Origin: Pseudalkalibacillus sp052246725
GTDB lineage: Bacteria; Bacillota; Bacilli; Bacillales; Fictibacillaceae
Assembly (NCBI GenBank): GCA_052246725.1
Contig: JBQQCL010000011.1
Length of the DNA: 64,000 nucleotides
Reading direction: 5' to 3' (one strand)
The notes beneath the pieces were generated by a model that made no database searches, had not been told where the DNA came from, and saw only the letters and a program-made list of their open reading frames with translations. Below are positions 8,345-17,057 of the stretch, one piece after another (the first letter of the stretch is position 1; each line of letters starts with the position of its first letter). The translations under genes were made by a program, and so were the position numbers.

Positions 8345-8974
8345 TTATCGTAGTGGTTTTAGCGCTTTTGAAACTTTAGCCACTCGTTCCCCAAGACGTC
8401 CTGCCATGACAAGGTCAACTTCCTTCGGCTGTTCTCCACCTTGTGGTCCCGCAATCGTCGATGCAGAATAAGGGGATCCCCCATTTGCCTCTGCAGTCAA
8501 CTGTTCTGGGTTTTCACCATATGGTAACCCAACATAGATTAACCCGAAATGCATGAATGGCACGAAAGATGTGAGGGCTGTCGCTTCTTGACCACCATGG
8601 ACGGACCCTGTGCTAGTGAACACAGCCGTCGCCTTACCCTCAAGTTCACCGTTCATCCACAATCCACCAGCTGAATCGAGATATTGTTTCATTTGTGCAG
8701 GCATCGATCCATAACGTGTCGGGATTCCCCAAATGATTCCGTCAGCCCACCGCAAGTCGTCATGAGTCGCTTCTGGTACGTCAGACTGAATTTCTTGCGC
8801 CTTCACGTAATACTCTTGGGAAGACATCGCATCCTTCACTTCCGCAAATTCCTTCACCCGAACAAGCTTCACTTCAGTATCCTCTACTCGACTTGCTCCT
8901 TCTGCTACCGCTTGAGCCATTTGGTAGATATGTCCGTAAGCACTGTAATAAGGAATCAAAATTTTCGTTGCCAT
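8345..8974 (-). CDS. wrbA: WrbA-type NAD(P)H:quinone oxidoreductase
   Basis: A 209-residue flavodoxin-fold FMN enzyme that reduces quinones by two electrons and so avoids semiquinone radicals. Visible signatures: N-terminal ILIPYYSAYGHIYQMAQAVAEGA phosphate loop, GIIWGIPTRYGSMPAQMKQYLD, and FTSTGSVHGGQEAT. Length is typical (~200). GAGGAGTGATG precedes the ATG. An MhqR-type palindrome lies at 9067-9086 in its promoter region, which links it to quinone-stress control by the neighbouring mhqR gene. Confidence 0.92.
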   Translation of the reverse strand: MATKILIPYYSAYGHIYQMAQAVAEGASRVEDTEVKLVRVKEFAEVKDAMSSQEYYVKAQEIQSDVPEATHDDLRWADGIIWGIPTRYGSMPAQMKQYLDSAGGLWMNGELEGKATAVFTSTGSVHGGQEATALTSFVPFMHFGLIYVGLPYGENPEQLTAEANGGSPYSASTIAGPQGGEQPKEVDLVMAGRLGERVAKVSKALKPLR

Positions 8975-9066
8975 TTAAACATCACTCCTCTAAAATTTCG
9001 TCTGTTTATAAATTCCCATACCTGATTGAATTTAATCGTATTTCGATAAAAATGTACTAGTTTCAT

Positions 9067-9086
9067 ATATCTTGAATTCGAGATAT
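9067..9086. promoter_or_regulatory. MhqR-type operator upstream of wrbA
   Basis: ATATCTTGAATTCGAGATAT, an imperfect 20-bp palindrome with one asymmetric pair. It shares the core ATCT.GAATTCGAGAT with the site upstream of mhqR and lies about 90 bp before the wrbA start codon. Confidence 0.75.
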
Positions 9087-9093
9087 AGGTCGT

Positions 9094-9118
9094 AAAGAAA
9101 ACCTGGCAAAGCCAAGCT
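9094..9118 (-). terminator. Terminator of mhqR, derived from repeat B
   Basis: CTTGGC-TTT-GCCAGG hairpin followed by TTTTCTTTA on the minus strand, just past the mhqR stop. The sequence is the left-end fragment of repeat B, so a repeat piece appears to serve as terminator. Confidence 0.6.
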
Positions 9119-9123
9119 AAAAA

Positions 9124-9555
9124 TCAATTCCTTCCCGCTGCGTACTTCCCTAGCTCTTTCAACAACCGGATCGCCTCTGTTTTTTCGTCCTCCGTAATAC
9201 CGCTTAAAGCTTGCTTTAACACTTCTTCATGTGAAGGGAAAATGTCTTCCATCAACGTCTTTCCTTTTTCCGTCAAAAAAGCGTATGTGATTCGTCGATC
9301 CTTTTCACATGCTTTTCTTTCTAAGTATCCTTTTTCCTCTAACTTATCGACGACGTACGTAATACTTCCACTTGCTAATAAAATTTTTCCGCCGATTTTT
9401 TGTAAAGGATGTGGTCCTTTATGGTAAAGAAGTTCAAGTACACCGAATTCAGTCAAGTTCAGACCAAACCTTTGTATATCTTTTCGAGCCACCTCCATAA
9501 TTGATTGATATGCGCGGGAAAGTACAACGAATAATTCCAATGATGAATCTTTCAT
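9124..9555 (-). CDS. mhqR: MarR-family repressor MhqR
   Basis: A 143-residue winged-helix regulator closely resembling B. subtilis MhqR: shared blocks include LSRAY.SI, GLNLTEFGVLELLYHKG, QKIGGKILLASGSITYVVDKLE and KDRRITYAFLTEKGK. MhqR represses quinone-detoxifying genes and is released by quinone/electrophile stress. AAAGGAG lies before ATG 9555. The palindrome at 9581-9600 sits just upstream, which implies autoregulation; a second site precedes wrbA. Confidence 0.88.
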   Translation of the reverse strand: MKDSSLELFVVLSRAYQSIMEVARKDIQRFGLNLTEFGVLELLYHKGPHPLQKIGGKILLASGSITYVVDKLEEKGYLERKACEKDRRITYAFLTEKGKTLMEDIFPSHEEVLKQALSGITEDEKTEAIRLLKELGKYAAGRN

Positions 9556-9580
9556 ATGTGCTAGATCTCCTTTTGAGAAA

Positions 9581-9600
9581 TTATCTCGAATTCGAGATAA
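9581..9600. promoter_or_regulatory. MhqR operator upstream of mhqR
   Basis: A perfect 20-bp palindrome, TTATCTCGAATTCGAGATAA, 26 bp before the mhqR start codon. It matches the known B. subtilis MhqR box (ATCTCGAATTCGAGAT, from memory). Confidence 0.85.
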
Positions 9601-9729
9601 TTATAACGTTCTTCTTTTTGTCCTGTCAAAATATATGACACTTTTTTTACCCTCGGTCAGGTAAAGTATTTTATTGGTTTGAAAAATTTTTAACAGATAC
9701 GAATAATAGATACGAGTCTCTTAAATAAA

Positions 9730-9758
9730 GAGGGAGAGCTTTAATTAAGCCCCTCCCT
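9730..9758 (-). terminator. Terminator of the TRAP operon
   Basis: AGGGAG ... CTCCCT outer stem with an inner GGCTT/AAGCT part around AATTA. A CTTTATTT tract follows on the minus strand after the dctQM stop. Confidence 0.65.
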
Positions 9759-9767
9759 ATTTTAAAC

Positions 9768-11759
9768 TTATGCACCTGCTGATTGTGGTTTCTGCTCAGA
9801 TTCATTGAACTTGATAAAATACTGCAATGCGAAAAGTCCAAGGAAGACTGCAAGTCCAAGCAAATCTGTAAAGCCTTCAGGATAAATCAGCATGATACCT
9901 GCACCAAGAGAGAGGATGCGTTCAACCCAATGTGTTTTCCTCATCCAATAACCGATCATCGCTGCTCCAATCGCAATCATACCTAAAACGGATGTGAAGA
10001 CGATCCATAGGGTCTGATCCCACGTCGTATCGATCATCATCAACTCAGGGGAGTAGACGAATATATATGGAATAATGAATGCGGCGATGGCCAGTTTTGC
10101 CGAATTCACCCCGGTCCTGAGCGGCTCTCCGCCAGAGACCCCCGCAGCTGCGAAGGCAGCCAGAGCTACCGGTGGTGTAATGTCCGCTATGATACCAAAG
10201 TAGAAGACGAACATGTGGGCAGACAATTCAGGAATATTCAGGGCTAACAATGCTGGTGCAGCAATTGTCGCCGTAATAACATAGTTTGCGGTCGTCGGTG
10301 ATCCCATACCCAGGATGATCGAGGCTACCATCGTAAAGAATAGGGTAAAGAACAGGATACCGTTCGACAGGTCGATCAGACCACCTGCCATTTTAAGCCC
10401 CAGACCTGTCAGGGTTACGACCCCGACAATGATCCCGGCACAGGCTGTTGCGGTCGCGACGCCGATCGCAGTACGGGCACCGTTGATCAATGCTTCTGCA
10501 TAATCCTTCGGTCCCATCCTGGTATCCTTATTGATCGCTCCGACCACGATACACGAGACGATCGACCAGAGAGCTGCACTTGTGACGCTCCTCCCTGACA
10601 TCAGTAAAATGACAACGACGAAAATAGGTGCTAAAAGGTAGATCTTTTTCAATACTTCTTTCCTGTCAGGCATTTCCTCTTTACTCAGACCCCTCAAACC
10701 GATTTTCTTCGCCTGGAAATGGGTCATGATCCAAATTCCCGTAAAATAGAGCAAAGCTGGGATCGCAGCTGCTTTCGCAATTTCCCAGTACGTGATACCT
10801 CCACCGATGAATTCGACCATCAGAAATGCTGCAGCTCCCATGATCGGTGGCATCAATTGTCCTCCGGTAGATGCAGCGGCTTCTACAGCTCCAGCGAAAT
10901 CCTTCCGATAACCGAGCTTTTTCATCATCGGGATTGTAAATGATCCTGAAGTTACGACATTTGCGACAGAGCTTCCAGAAATCGTCCCTTGAAGCGCACT
11001 CGAGAAAATTGCAACCTTCGCTGGTCCTCCGGTACGTCTCCCCGTCAAAGCAACTGCCAGATCATTGAAGTATTGACCCACACCGGTTTTCATTAAAAAC
11101 GCTCCGAATAGTAAGAACAGGAAGATGAACGTGGATGAAACTTTCAAAGGTGTTCCAAGAATTCCTTCGGTCGTAAAGAACATTGTACGGATGATCCGTT
11201 CGATTCCGATCCCCCGATGTTGTAAGAAACCTGGCATGATCGGTCCTAAATAAGCATAAGACAAAAAGACCACCGCAATAATCGTAATCGGAAGCCCGAC
11301 TACCCTACGTGTCGCTTCTAGTACGAGTACAATCGCAAGGACTCCTACTAGGAGGTCCATCGTTTCAAGTCGTCCGACCCGCTGGACGAGTTCATTGATA
11401 TTGAATGGCCAATAGAGCCCTACAACTACACTCAATGAGGCCAGCAATCCATCTAGCCATGTGATCTGGAATTTCCGTTTCGCATCCTTCGCCTTTTTCT
11501 TTTTAGACGCGGGAAACAGTAAGAAAGCTAGAGACAGAGCAAACCCTAAGTGGATGGAACGGTGTACCTGTGGTGAAAAGCGATCAAGGGTAGACGTATA
11601 TAATTGGTATAAAGAAAAACTTAATAGAAGTATCGTGACAATCCAGCCCAGAATTCCTGTCAATCTACGAAAACCGGCTTCAGGATCGTATTTCGCCATC
11701 ATTTGCTCTAATTCTTCATCTGTAACCTGCTGGTCTTTTTTCAGACCTTTTTCATCCAA
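9768..11759 (-). CDS. TRAP transporter permease, fused DctQ-DctM (TAXI type)
   Basis: About 663 residues. A cytoplasmic N-terminus is followed by ~4 transmembrane segments (DctQ part) and a long DctM part of ~12 or more segments. Characteristic stretches are GTISGSSVANVVTSGSFTIPMMKKLGY, AAASTGGQLMPPIMGAAAFLM, GMGSPTTANYVITA and DITPPVALAAFAAAGVSG. With the binding protein it imports an organic anion driven by the Na+ or H+ gradient; the substrate is unknown. TTG 11759 lies 9 nt after AAAGGAG; the ATG at 11768 directly abuts that site and is less likely. It overlaps the DUF1850 gene. Confidence 0.9.
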   Translation of the reverse strand: MDEKGLKKDQQVTDEELEQMMAKYDPEAGFRRLTGILGWIVTILLLSFSLYQLYTSTLDRFSPQVHRSIHLGFALSLAFLLFPASKKKKAKDAKRKFQITWLDGLLASLSVVVGLYWPFNINELVQRVGRLETMDLLVGVLAIVLVLEATRRVVGLPITIIAVVFLSYAYLGPIMPGFLQHRGIGIERIIRTMFFTTEGILGTPLKVSSTFIFLFLLFGAFLMKTGVGQYFNDLAVALTGRRTGGPAKVAIFSSALQGTISGSSVANVVTSGSFTIPMMKKLGYRKDFAGAVEAAASTGGQLMPPIMGAAAFLMVEFIGGGITYWEIAKAAAIPALLYFTGIWIMTHFQAKKIGLRGLSKEEMPDRKEVLKKIYLLAPIFVVVILLMSGRSVTSAALWSIVSCIVVGAINKDTRMGPKDYAEALINGARTAIGVATATACAGIIVGVVTLTGLGLKMAGGLIDLSNGILFFTLFFTMVASIILGMGSPTTANYVITATIAAPALLALNIPELSAHMFVFYFGIIADITPPVALAAFAAAGVSGGEPLRTGVNSAKLAIAAFIIPYIFVYSPELMMIDTTWDQTLWIVFTSVLGMIAIGAAMIGYWMRKTHWVERILSLGAGIMLIYPEGFTDLLGLAVFLGLFALQYFIKFNESEQKPQSAGA

Positions 11760-12279
11760 AAATCTCATCTCCTTTCAGCCGTTGCCATAAATTCATAGGT
11801 TGAACCTTCAAACGGATCCAGCTGCCTGGTTCAACAACCAGATCCAAAGGGAACTCATCATTGTTTAAGATTAATGTATGATTTGCAATGATTTGACCGA
11901 TTCGAACGTCGATATAAGGAAAAATCCTATTCATATTAGTAATGTAATAGGTCCCGTCCTTTTCAACGAACTTTTCCTCACCCGTAGCATTAGAAGGCAT
12001 GCCGATGGCAAAGTTTTCATAGGCTAGTTCTGTTTGGACGATTTCTTCGTTTTCATTGATTTTATAAGTTTCCTTTACGGGTGTATGATGGACTGAGTGT
12101 GTGTATTGAATGTGAAAACGAGCATTCTCGTCCACCTTCACATACGCAATGACCTTCCCGCTATTTTCAAAAGATATGGCTAATACTTTTCCATAAGGTA
12201 TAAACACTATTAAAATAAGCCCGATCACAATAATCAAGCTGCTCAAAATCTTCATATATTTTTTCATCATCCAACACAT
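11752..12279 (-). CDS. DUF1850 protein of the TAXI-TRAP operon
   Basis: Up to 175 residues, with an N-terminal transmembrane segment (ILSSLIIVIGLILIVFIP) and an extracytoplasmic domain. The DUF1850 hallmarks are FHIQYTHSVHHTPVKETYKI and the C-terminal WIRLKVQPMNLWQRL. Genes of this family are usually found between TAXI binding proteins and DctQM permeases, as here; their role in transport is undefined. The exact start is uncertain, as several ATG codons lie within the first nine codons and no strong ribosome site marks one. Confidence 0.82.
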   Translation of the reverse strand: MCWMMKKYMKILSSLIIVIGLILIVFIPYGKVLAISFENSGKVIAYVKVDENARFHIQYTHSVHHTPVKETYKINENEEIVQTELAYENFAIGMPSNATGEEKFVEKDGTYYITNMNRIFPYIDVRIGQIIANHTLILNNDEFPLDLVVEPGSWIRLKVQPMNLWQRLKGDEIFG

Positions 12280-12303
12280 CCGGACAGAGCCAATGATATA
12301 AGG

Positions 12304-12384
12304 AAGGCTGACTCAATTCGTATGTGACGTTTTCCAACTAAACAAGAGATGGAAAGGTGTCACTTCAGTTTTTGAGCCAGCCTC
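12304..12384 (-). terminator. Long hairpin between the binding-protein and DUF1850 genes
   Basis: Outer arms GGCTGACTCA and TGAGCCAGCC, inner arms TGTGACGTTTTCCA and TGGAAAGGTGTCA. They form a two-part imperfect hairpin in the 122-bp gap inside the operon. A partial terminator or mRNA stabiliser would let the binding protein be made in excess over the permease, as is usual for such operons. Confidence 0.5.
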
Positions 12385-12401
12385 ATTCACTCATTAGGTT
12401 C

Positions 12402-13367
12402 TTATTTCAAGCCTTCTTCTTTAAAGTATTTCTCTGCACCAGGGTGAAGATCGATTCCGACACCATTAAGGGCTTTTTCTGGGCTGATCAATTCGCCTTT
12501 TGCATGCTTGACACCATCAACGTTGTCAAAGAATGCTTTTGTCAAATTATAAACTGCATCCTCACTCAAATCTGCACGAGCTACAAGCATCGCCAATACA
12601 GCTACTGTCTCTACATCTTCTTCAAGGCCGTATGTCCCTGCAGGGATCGTGTCCTCAGCATAGAACGGATACTTATCGCTAAGTTCTTTTGCTTTGTCAG
12701 CAGCAACTGGCACAATACGAACCGGTTTTTGAGCTGAAAGTCCTTCAACTGCACCTGTCGGTGCTCCAGATGTGATGAATGCAGCATCAATATCGCCATC
12801 CTGTATGAGTTCTGTTGATTCATCAAAAGCCAGGTTTTCGACTTCGATGTCATCAAGAGTCAGTCCATGGATTTCAAGGATCTGTTTTGCATTTTCTGCT
12901 GTTCCACTTCCGACATCTCCGATCGAGACCCTTTTCCCTTTAAGATCTTCCACAGACTCGATGTCACTATCTTTCAAAACCACGATTTGAATCGTTTCAG
13001 GGTACAATGTACCAATAGCTTGTACATTATCAGTTGCAGCATCTTCGAACATCAACTTCCCATCGACTGCATAACTAGCAATGTCCGTTTGAGTGAATGC
13101 TAGATCTGCTTCCCCATCTTGAAGCGTTTGCATATTTTCTACTGAAGCACCAGAAGCCTGTGCTGATACTGTTTTCTCTGTGTTGTCAGACATGATGGTT
13201 GCGATTTCCCCGCCAAGTGGATAATATGTACCACCCGTACCACCTGTCAGCATGCTGATTTCTTCTGGATCAGCGTCTGCTCCGCCGCCAAGTGAACCGC
13301 ACCCTGTCATTACCATTGCAATAGCTAGTAAGCTAGCAATAACAAGTGAGAGTTTTCTAAACTTCAT
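12402..13367 (-). CDS. TAXI-family TRAP solute-binding lipoprotein
   Basis: A 321-residue secreted lipoprotein. The signal peptide MKFRKLSLVIASLLAIAMVMTGC has a lipobox with C23. The mature part shows TAXI features: LTGGTGGTYYPLGGEIA near the N-terminus, ADLAFTQTDIASYAV, and VSIGDVGSGTAENAKQIL. It captures the substrate outside the membrane for the DctQM permease encoded downstream. Start 13367 follows AGGGGGA; the upstream ATG at 13400 would spoil the signal peptide. Substrate unknown. Confidence 0.9.
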   Translation of the reverse strand: MKFRKLSLVIASLLAIAMVMTGCGSLGGGADADPEEISMLTGGTGGTYYPLGGEIATIMSDNTEKTVSAQASGASVENMQTLQDGEADLAFTQTDIASYAVDGKLMFEDAATDNVQAIGTLYPETIQIVVLKDSDIESVEDLKGKRVSIGDVGSGTAENAKQILEIHGLTLDDIEVENLAFDESTELIQDGDIDAAFITSGAPTGAVEGLSAQKPVRIVPVAADKAKELSDKYPFYAEDTIPAGTYGLEEDVETVAVLAMLVARADLSEDAVYNLTKAFFDNVDGVKHAKGELISPEKALNGVGIDLHPGAEKYFKEEGLK

Positions 13368-13452
13368 ATATAAAATCCCCCTTTTCGAATGTATAATCAT
13401 ACTTATTTTACCATAGTAAATAGTACAAGAGTAGGAAAAATTTTAATATTTT

Positions 13453-13848
13453 TCAATCCTTTGAATTTTTAGATAGTTTTAAATTCCAATCAATTAGCAG
13501 AGGGCGTTGCCGTATGGTTACTTTTGGAAAAACAAATGTCCAGGGCATTGAAGCATTGGAAGGGACGACAACCTGAGAGAACTCAAAACGGGATGAAGCG
13601 ACAACTCCTCTTTCTTTTTCATAATAATCGATGAGGATGCCGTCCGCTTCAAACGTTTCTGTTGTACCATTTTGGATGAGGACCATTGCTAACAATGATC
13701 CATGATGATTCATTGCAGCTCGGATTGGTGTCCATGTCAGTTTCCCTTCCTGTATGGGTGATTTCTTATGTAACTGTTCGATTTTATTTCGGTCTTGGAT
13801 TGCAATCGCCTTTTCCCAAGATGGTTCGAAAATCAATTTATCCGCCAT
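13453..13848 (-). CDS. SLAP-domain protein
   Basis: A 131-residue protein starting MADKLIFEPSWEKAIAIQDRNKIEQLHKK. It resembles the SLAP (accessory-Sec-associated S-layer assembly) domain of Bacilli, with the features LxFxPxWEK, QDRxKIE, a central WTPIRAAMNHHGSLLAMVLIQNG and a C-terminal SMPWTFVFPK. No signal peptide. The start is 13848; the open frame upstream to 13914 comes from the end of the neighbouring MITE and is not part of the gene. Function unproven. Confidence 0.7.
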   Translation of the reverse strand: MADKLIFEPSWEKAIAIQDRNKIEQLHKKSPIQEGKLTWTPIRAAMNHHGSLLAMVLIQNGTTETFEADGILIDYYEKERGVVASSRFEFSQVVVPSNASMPWTFVFPKVTIRQRPLLIDWNLKLSKNSKD

Positions 13849-13882
13849 ATCCTGTCTGTCCTTTCTATTCGTGAAATTTAAT

Positions 13883-14348
13883 GGCTGTTTTCGCAAACTT
13901 TGTTGCTCTTGCACTTAAAGAAAGTATAAAATACTTTCTTCAGTATAAGGGCAACTAAGGCTCGACCTACAAAAGGCTTGGTCTCGCCAAGTTTTCTTTA
14001 AAAGTCGTTGATTTCCGCTCCAGGATGCTCGCTTTCCGCGGGGCTTGCGGTGAACCCACTCGTCGCCTTGCGACCTCAGGAGTCTCCTTATCAAGGAAGC
14101 ATTTGTGCTCCTGCGTCTACAAGAAAGTCCTGTCGATGCGAGCTTCCTCGTCGCATGCCTTGCGAGGAGATTATTCAGGTAGTAGGTACGCTGATCCCGC
14201 AGGACAAGGAAAGCTTCGGAAGCGTTACATCGCACGAAGAAAATGCGATTTTCATTTTCGAGGAGTCTCGCACCTTGCTCTTCAATCAACTTGCACAAGA
14301 TGATTTATTAAAAATAACTCAAAAGCAACAATCTTTTAGAAAAGAGCC
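13883..14348 (+). mobile_element. ISL3-like MITE, copy 3 (466 bp, full modules)
   Basis: Ends GGCTGTTTTCGCAAAC and GAAAAGAGCC. It has a perfect 8-bp target duplication AATTTAAT (13875-13882 and 14349-14356). It contains the nested repeat B (13912-14000, inverted) and the 60-bp block. Inserted just upstream of the SLAP gene start, between that gene and the molybdoenzyme gene. This is the best-preserved copy in the window. Confidence 0.88.
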
Positions 14349-14391
14349 AATTTAATTGAAAGTCTCTGTTAATGATAATTATTTTTTGCGA

Positions 14392-14429
14392 ATTTATATT
14401 GAAGAAAGTATTTATACTTTCTTTAAATG
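14392..14429 (+). repeat. Repeat B, right-end fragment
   Basis: Carries only the terminal part, from TTTATATTGAAG to TTTAAATG, with the AAGAAAGTATTTATACTTTC palindrome. Lies 36 bp from the MITE copy 3 duplication and next to the terminator of the molybdoenzyme gene. Confidence 0.65.
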
Positions 14430-14440
14430 ACATTGAAAAA

Positions 14441-14470
14441 GAAAGGGGAATTGAAAAAGTTCACCCTTTC
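14441..14470 (-). terminator. Terminator of the molybdoenzyme gene
   Basis: GAAAGGGTGAA pairs imperfectly with TTCCCCTTTC. A TTTTTC run follows on the minus strand. Confidence 0.65.
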
Positions 14471-14481
14471 TCTTCTTGATC

Positions 14482-16833
14482 TCATCCGACTTCCATTTCT
14501 AGTTCTTCAATCCGTTTTTCAAGGTATTTCGTATCTTTTTGCGCATGGAAGGTTTCTGATTTTTCGACAATAACAGCTGTATTATACTCAGGGATTCCTG
14601 CGTATTGCTCATAAACCCCTTTTGGAATGAGGACATTTCCTTCCGGCCAGTGTACCTGGATGTTGCCAGGTTTGACATCGACAAATCGCGCTTTCCCATG
14701 GAATAATCCATGCTTGTTATAAACAACGATTGCATCCCCTTGCTCGATGCCGTATTTTTTCCCGTCTTTTTTATTCATCAAAACATCATAACGTTCCGCC
14801 TGATTGAACGGGTCCTGATCGGAATAGATCATGGAATTGAATTGCTTGCCTCGTCGCGTGGTCACATAAAAGTGTCCTTCTGCTTTACGGAGCTCCGGAA
14901 GATCCATCGTGATCAGATTGCCTTTCCCATCAGGTGTCGGGCATACACCATCCTCACAAAGCCAGGCTCCGCCCCATTGAAATACATCACCTTTCTCTTT
15001 CAAATGCTGGATTCCATCATAATTCGGAGCCGCTTCAGCAATTTCTTCGCGGATTTCCTGCGCATCTTTGAAATCAATAAGGTGTGCTTGTTCAGGATTT
15101 ACGCGCTTTGCCAAATCCACGTAGATTTCCCACTCTGAGCGCGCTTCTTCTATTCGAGGACCTTTGATTTCCGGCGAAAAGTATACCATTCGTTCCGTAG
15201 AAGTTGAGGTTCCTCCTCCAGGCTGCTCATATCGCGTCATTGCTGGGAGTACGACCACTGCTTCTTTCGCATCAACGAAGGTGGATGTATTGAAAATGAT
15301 ATCCTGATGTACACGTATATCAACACTTTCTAAGCACTGCTTGACAAAATCAGGGTTCGGCATCGTCTCGAGGAAATTCCCCCCCGACATGTAATAAAGC
15401 TTCAATTTTCGTTCATGCTCTTCTGGAAGCAAAGCATTTTCAAGGGAAACACCGACAATATCACCTTGCCATCTTGGTATATCAAATCCCCATACCTTTT
15501 CAACACGATCAACGTTTTGATCAGTGAATCCACCGCCAGGAAGAACGAAAGGATCAGCACCCATCTCTCCAGACCCCTGGACTCCGGAATGCCCGCGAAT
15601 CGGCATGACACCGCAATGTTCTCTTCCTAAAAATCCTTGTAACAGTGCGAGATTGGCAACTTGCGAGACATTATCGGTTCCGAAGCGATGCTGCGTCAAG
15701 CCCATCGACCAGACGAATACAGCAGAATTTGATTTTGCCAATACGATTGCAAGCTCTTCGATTCGCTCTTTTGATAGTCCGGCCGATTTTTCAAGCGTCT
15801 CCCAATCATAGGACTGGACTTTTTCTTTCAGTTCAGCGAGTCCATTGACATGCTCGCGTATGAAATCATGATTGATTGCAGAGCCTGGTGCTTTCTCTTC
15901 CATCTCAAACCAGTGCTTCATGATCCCATGCATGAATGCAATGTCACCGCCAATGTTGACCTGGTAGACGTCATCAGCAATTTTCGTACCAAATAAAGCT
16001 GACTCAGCAATCGAAGGTATCCAATATTTCTCCATCGATGGTTCGTAGTAAGGGTTGATGATAATGATTTTTGTCCCTTTGCGTTTCGCTGCATACATAT
16101 ATTTTGTTGAAACCGGCTGGTTATTGGCTGCAACCGAGCCCCAGAACACTAGAACATCAGTTCCGATCCAATCTTTATAATTACAGCTGGAAGCACCAAT
16201 CCCTAGTGACCTGGTCAATGCAGTTTTTGAAGGTGAGTGACAGATTCGTGAGGCATTGTCGATGTTATTCGTACCTAAGAAACGTGCAACCTTCGCTGCC
16301 GTGTAATACGATTCATTGGTTATGCCGCGTGACGTCAAATAAAATCCGTACTGTTTCGGGTCAATTTTCTTCATTTTCTCTGCGATGAGGTCAAGAGCGT
16401 TATCCCAGGAAAGGCGGCTGAACTTCTTTTCACCCGGCTTTCGAATCAATGGATAGGGAATCCTTCCTAGTTTCCGTAATTCTGTACTGCTCTTTTTCCT
16501 TAGCTCATCAATGTCTGCGTGAATGACTTCATGCTTCATTTCAGGCATCGTATTCAAACGTAAAACATTCAACCTTGTCGTACACAAATGTGGTCCTTGT
16601 AACGTTTGGTCCTGTAAACCAGCAACTCCAAGGGCACAGCCATCGCATACGCCTTGAGTCAAAATTCGTGTTGCATAAGGAAGATTGTCTTTGTTTTCCC
16701 ATGCAACTTTTACTGTATCTCGTATATGATGCGGCTTTATTTTACCCAATCCGAATGGAACCTTGCTCACCCATAAGGATGGATCGGGATTCTTTTTCAG
16801 TTTCATTGGACCAGTGTGTTTCGTCTTCCCCAT
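14482..16833 (-). CDS. YdeP/FdhF-like molybdopterin oxidoreductase alpha subunit
   Basis: 783 residues. A cytoplasmic molybdopterin enzyme of the YdeP-like group (formate-dehydrogenase-alpha-like). The N-terminus has cysteines in GVCDGCALGVAGLQDQ ... HLCTTRLN. The cofactor domains follow (CHSPSKTALTRSLGIGASS, VFVWSMGLTQH, GMGADPF-like stretches, C-terminal FYVTTRRGKQFNSMIYSDQDPFNQAERYDVLMN). It has Cys, not selenocysteine. In vivo substrate unknown; formate is not established for this group. The ATG at 16833 lies ~6 nt after GGAAGGTGA and is preferred to the TTG at 16860. Monocistronic, with its own terminator. Confidence 0.85.
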   Translation of the reverse strand: MGKTKHTGPMKLKKNPDPSLWVSKVPFGLGKIKPHHIRDTVKVAWENKDNLPYATRILTQGVCDGCALGVAGLQDQTLQGPHLCTTRLNVLRLNTMPEMKHEVIHADIDELRKKSSTELRKLGRIPYPLIRKPGEKKFSRLSWDNALDLIAEKMKKIDPKQYGFYLTSRGITNESYYTAAKVARFLGTNNIDNASRICHSPSKTALTRSLGIGASSCNYKDWIGTDVLVFWGSVAANNQPVSTKYMYAAKRKGTKIIIINPYYEPSMEKYWIPSIAESALFGTKIADDVYQVNIGGDIAFMHGIMKHWFEMEEKAPGSAINHDFIREHVNGLAELKEKVQSYDWETLEKSAGLSKERIEELAIVLAKSNSAVFVWSMGLTQHRFGTDNVSQVANLALLQGFLGREHCGVMPIRGHSGVQGSGEMGADPFVLPGGGFTDQNVDRVEKVWGFDIPRWQGDIVGVSLENALLPEEHERKLKLYYMSGGNFLETMPNPDFVKQCLESVDIRVHQDIIFNTSTFVDAKEAVVVLPAMTRYEQPGGGTSTSTERMVYFSPEIKGPRIEEARSEWEIYVDLAKRVNPEQAHLIDFKDAQEIREEIAEAAPNYDGIQHLKEKGDVFQWGGAWLCEDGVCPTPDGKGNLITMDLPELRKAEGHFYVTTRRGKQFNSMIYSDQDPFNQAERYDVLMNKKDGKKYGIEQGDAIVVYNKHGLFHGKARFVDVKPGNIQVHWPEGNVLIPKGVYEQYAGIPEYNTAVIVEKSETFHAQKDTKYLEKRIEELEMEVG

Positions 16834-17057
16834 TAATTTCACCTTCCCCCAATCAGCCAAAGATGACCAATTTTATAGTTTAATAGTAGTATGAAAGCGG
16901 ATACAATTCAACATTGTCCCTCTGCTATTAATTAATCGCTTGTTTATCGTATCAGATTCTCGGAGAAAATTGTCAGTATATGTCCCTTCTTATAAAAGGA
17001 GTTCGGTTCAATACTGTTGAAAGTAGTTATTAGATTACATAAAAGGAGTCTAGAGGA

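Noticed and set aside
14008..14355. Open frames of 80-130 codons inside the MITEs (similar peptides at 2075, 6478, 13915, 27407, 38965)
   Set aside because: They recur only because the element is repeated, occur on both strands, have no ribosome sites, and are interrupted differently in each copy.
14482..16833. Selenocysteine in the formate-dehydrogenase-like enzyme
   Set aside because: The frame is fully open with Cys codons at the relevant positions; no in-frame UGA.
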